From Sipunculus nudus (lineage: Eukaryota > Annelida > Sipuncula > Golfingiida > Sipunculidae): a stretch of 64,000 bases of DNA. Numbering within the stretch: position 1 is the first letter of the stretch; every line of letters starts with the position of its first letter. The stretch is taken from positions 23,657,400-23,721,399 of the forward strand of contig CM049322.1 in the NCBI GenBank assembly GCA_026874595.1, in the 5' to 3' direction. Of this stretch, positions 62,727-64,000 are shown one piece after another. A program made the translations under genes and the position numbers. Under the pieces are notes generated by a model. It was not told where the DNA came from and searched no databases. It saw only the letters and a list, made by a program, of their open reading frames with translations.

Positions 62727-64000
62727 ATATAAATCTCTCAAAATAATCATTATGCCATTTGTTAGAACTATAATCTTGGGGATGTATGAATTTATGAATG
62801 TTTCAATAGATAATTTTTAACTTATAACATTAATTTGACGTGTCTTTGAAGAATCTGATTCAAAATCAATTTTATGTTTATTACTGTATTTTGGACATCA
62901 ATAGTGCAGTGGAAGAATAATATAATTGAAAATTTGGAAGGATAGGCCACAAGTCACAAACACACTGCTTAAAGTTTTAGTTACTAGTGTTTGTCCACAT
63001 TAATGTCAGGGGCTGCCTTTGTTCTAGAGCTGACTTGTGATCCCACCATAGAACACAGAACCAGGAGTAGAACACAGCAAAGTTTTATTTGGATCCAGAC
63101 AAAGATATGTGTAGGTGTGTAGTTTGGATTTTGAAATGATATTGACGAAATTCTGTGAAGGGATAGACACTCGAATAGGTTTTATTTGATTTTACTGAAC
63201 TGCACTTGATTTTATCTGCCTTTAGGTAAATCTGCATTCAAATATTGTCTATGGTACAATTTGTACTAGCAACATTATAAAACTCCCTAAGTACTGCATC
63301 ATTATAATTGCAAAACAGTTCATAACACCCACACACAAATGATGATGGATAAGGTTGTGTACAGTTTTGCTGTTGATCTCAGGACCAACCAGTGCAGAAA
63401 CTGCTAGAGCAATACTTTATATCATCTCTCCTTCTTTAATTTAACGGACAACATGCTACAATATTAGTTAATCTCTGGTGAAGCACTTGGTATTTTCAAT
63501 ATGATCATCATACAGCAAATACCTGCTTCAGTACTGTATACACGTTAAGAGACTAAAAATTTGACTTTTTCTCATTTTTCAATGAACTATTAAGTTAACA
63601 GAACATTGAAAAACAAAAGGAAAAATCAAATTTTCATTCACTTAACAGTACAAACGTATGTAAAGGTAAATGTAAATTTTATATACACATATTTTCTTAA
63701 TTTAGTTAACGTCAGAGCAATACGACAATCTTAATCCCATGTGTATGACAATCCAACTCAGGCTGTTTATATCATGTCAACAGAGTTTATACAAAATTTA
63801 AAACTTCTAAGAAACGTGTGTTGTGCAAACCAAAGCTGAAACTGTAACACAGGATACAAGTCCAAGGTAATCAGCAGAAAGTTTTAATTATACTCTATTC
63901 AACTAACCCTGTCCACCTGTTTTTTTTATGATAATATGTATAAAATGCAATTTAGCTTATTTTTATTTGCAATTGAGGCAAATCAACAAGACAAAAGTTA
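62727..64000. other. Non-coding sequence
   Basis: AT-rich unique sequence with no supported exon, RNA gene or element. Confidence 0.5.

Overview
This window reads as AT-rich, intron-dominated animal nuclear DNA, most likely from a mollusc and probably a bivalve. Open frames are short and scattered, and no bacterial operon or RNA operon is visible. The repeats point the same way: Helitron/pearl-like elements with internal tandem arrays, (GACG)n/(GTCC)n blocks next to terminal hairpins, a tRNA-derived SINE of a type common in molluscs, and pogo-like and hAT-like non-autonomous DNA transposons. The phylum is an inference, because no rRNA or mitochondrial marker is present.

One gene is recognised with confidence: the 5' coding part of a DYRK1 (DYRK1A/minibrain class) protein kinase on the minus strand. 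Two exons at 1713-1626 and 1349-1117 splice in frame and encode a 107-residue N-terminus. It ends in the family signature just before the nuclear-localisation and kinase exons, which lie left of the window. A third minus-strand exon candidate at 35651-35552 has an ATG, good codon structure and a consensus donor in the same phase (1) as the 1626 donor. It may be an alternative DYRK1 first coding exon about 34 kb upstream, or the first exon of another gene. If it is DYRK1, most of the left half of the window is 5' intron.

The rest is non-coding sequence packed with repeats. From left to right: a SINE at 3.26 kb; a 145-bp tandem-repeat element at 10.8-12.0 kb; a triple nest at 15.2-19.6 kb; a foldback element at 20.05-22.35 kb with a Helitron-like element inserted in it; a hAT-type MITE at 28.55 kb; a head-head-body-body tandem of one repeat family at 30.3-35.5 kb; a second modular foldback element at 36.36-38.55 kb; a Helitron/pearl-like element at 41.7-42.4 kb; a 27-bp minisatellite at 44.3 kb; two pogo-like elements at 50.3 and 53.9 kb, the second with a CENP-B/Psq-like transposase remnant; a 53-bp palindrome-bearing minisatellite at 57 kb; and an inverted dispersed pair at 51.7 and 62.3 kb.

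The least familiar structure is the pair of modular foldback elements at 20.05-22.35 and 36.36-38.55 kb. Both start TATATGTC and have long inverted arms built from short AT-rich palindromic words separated by GC-rich palindromic linkers, but the two use different words. I found no gene cluster that would count as a new enzymatic system.
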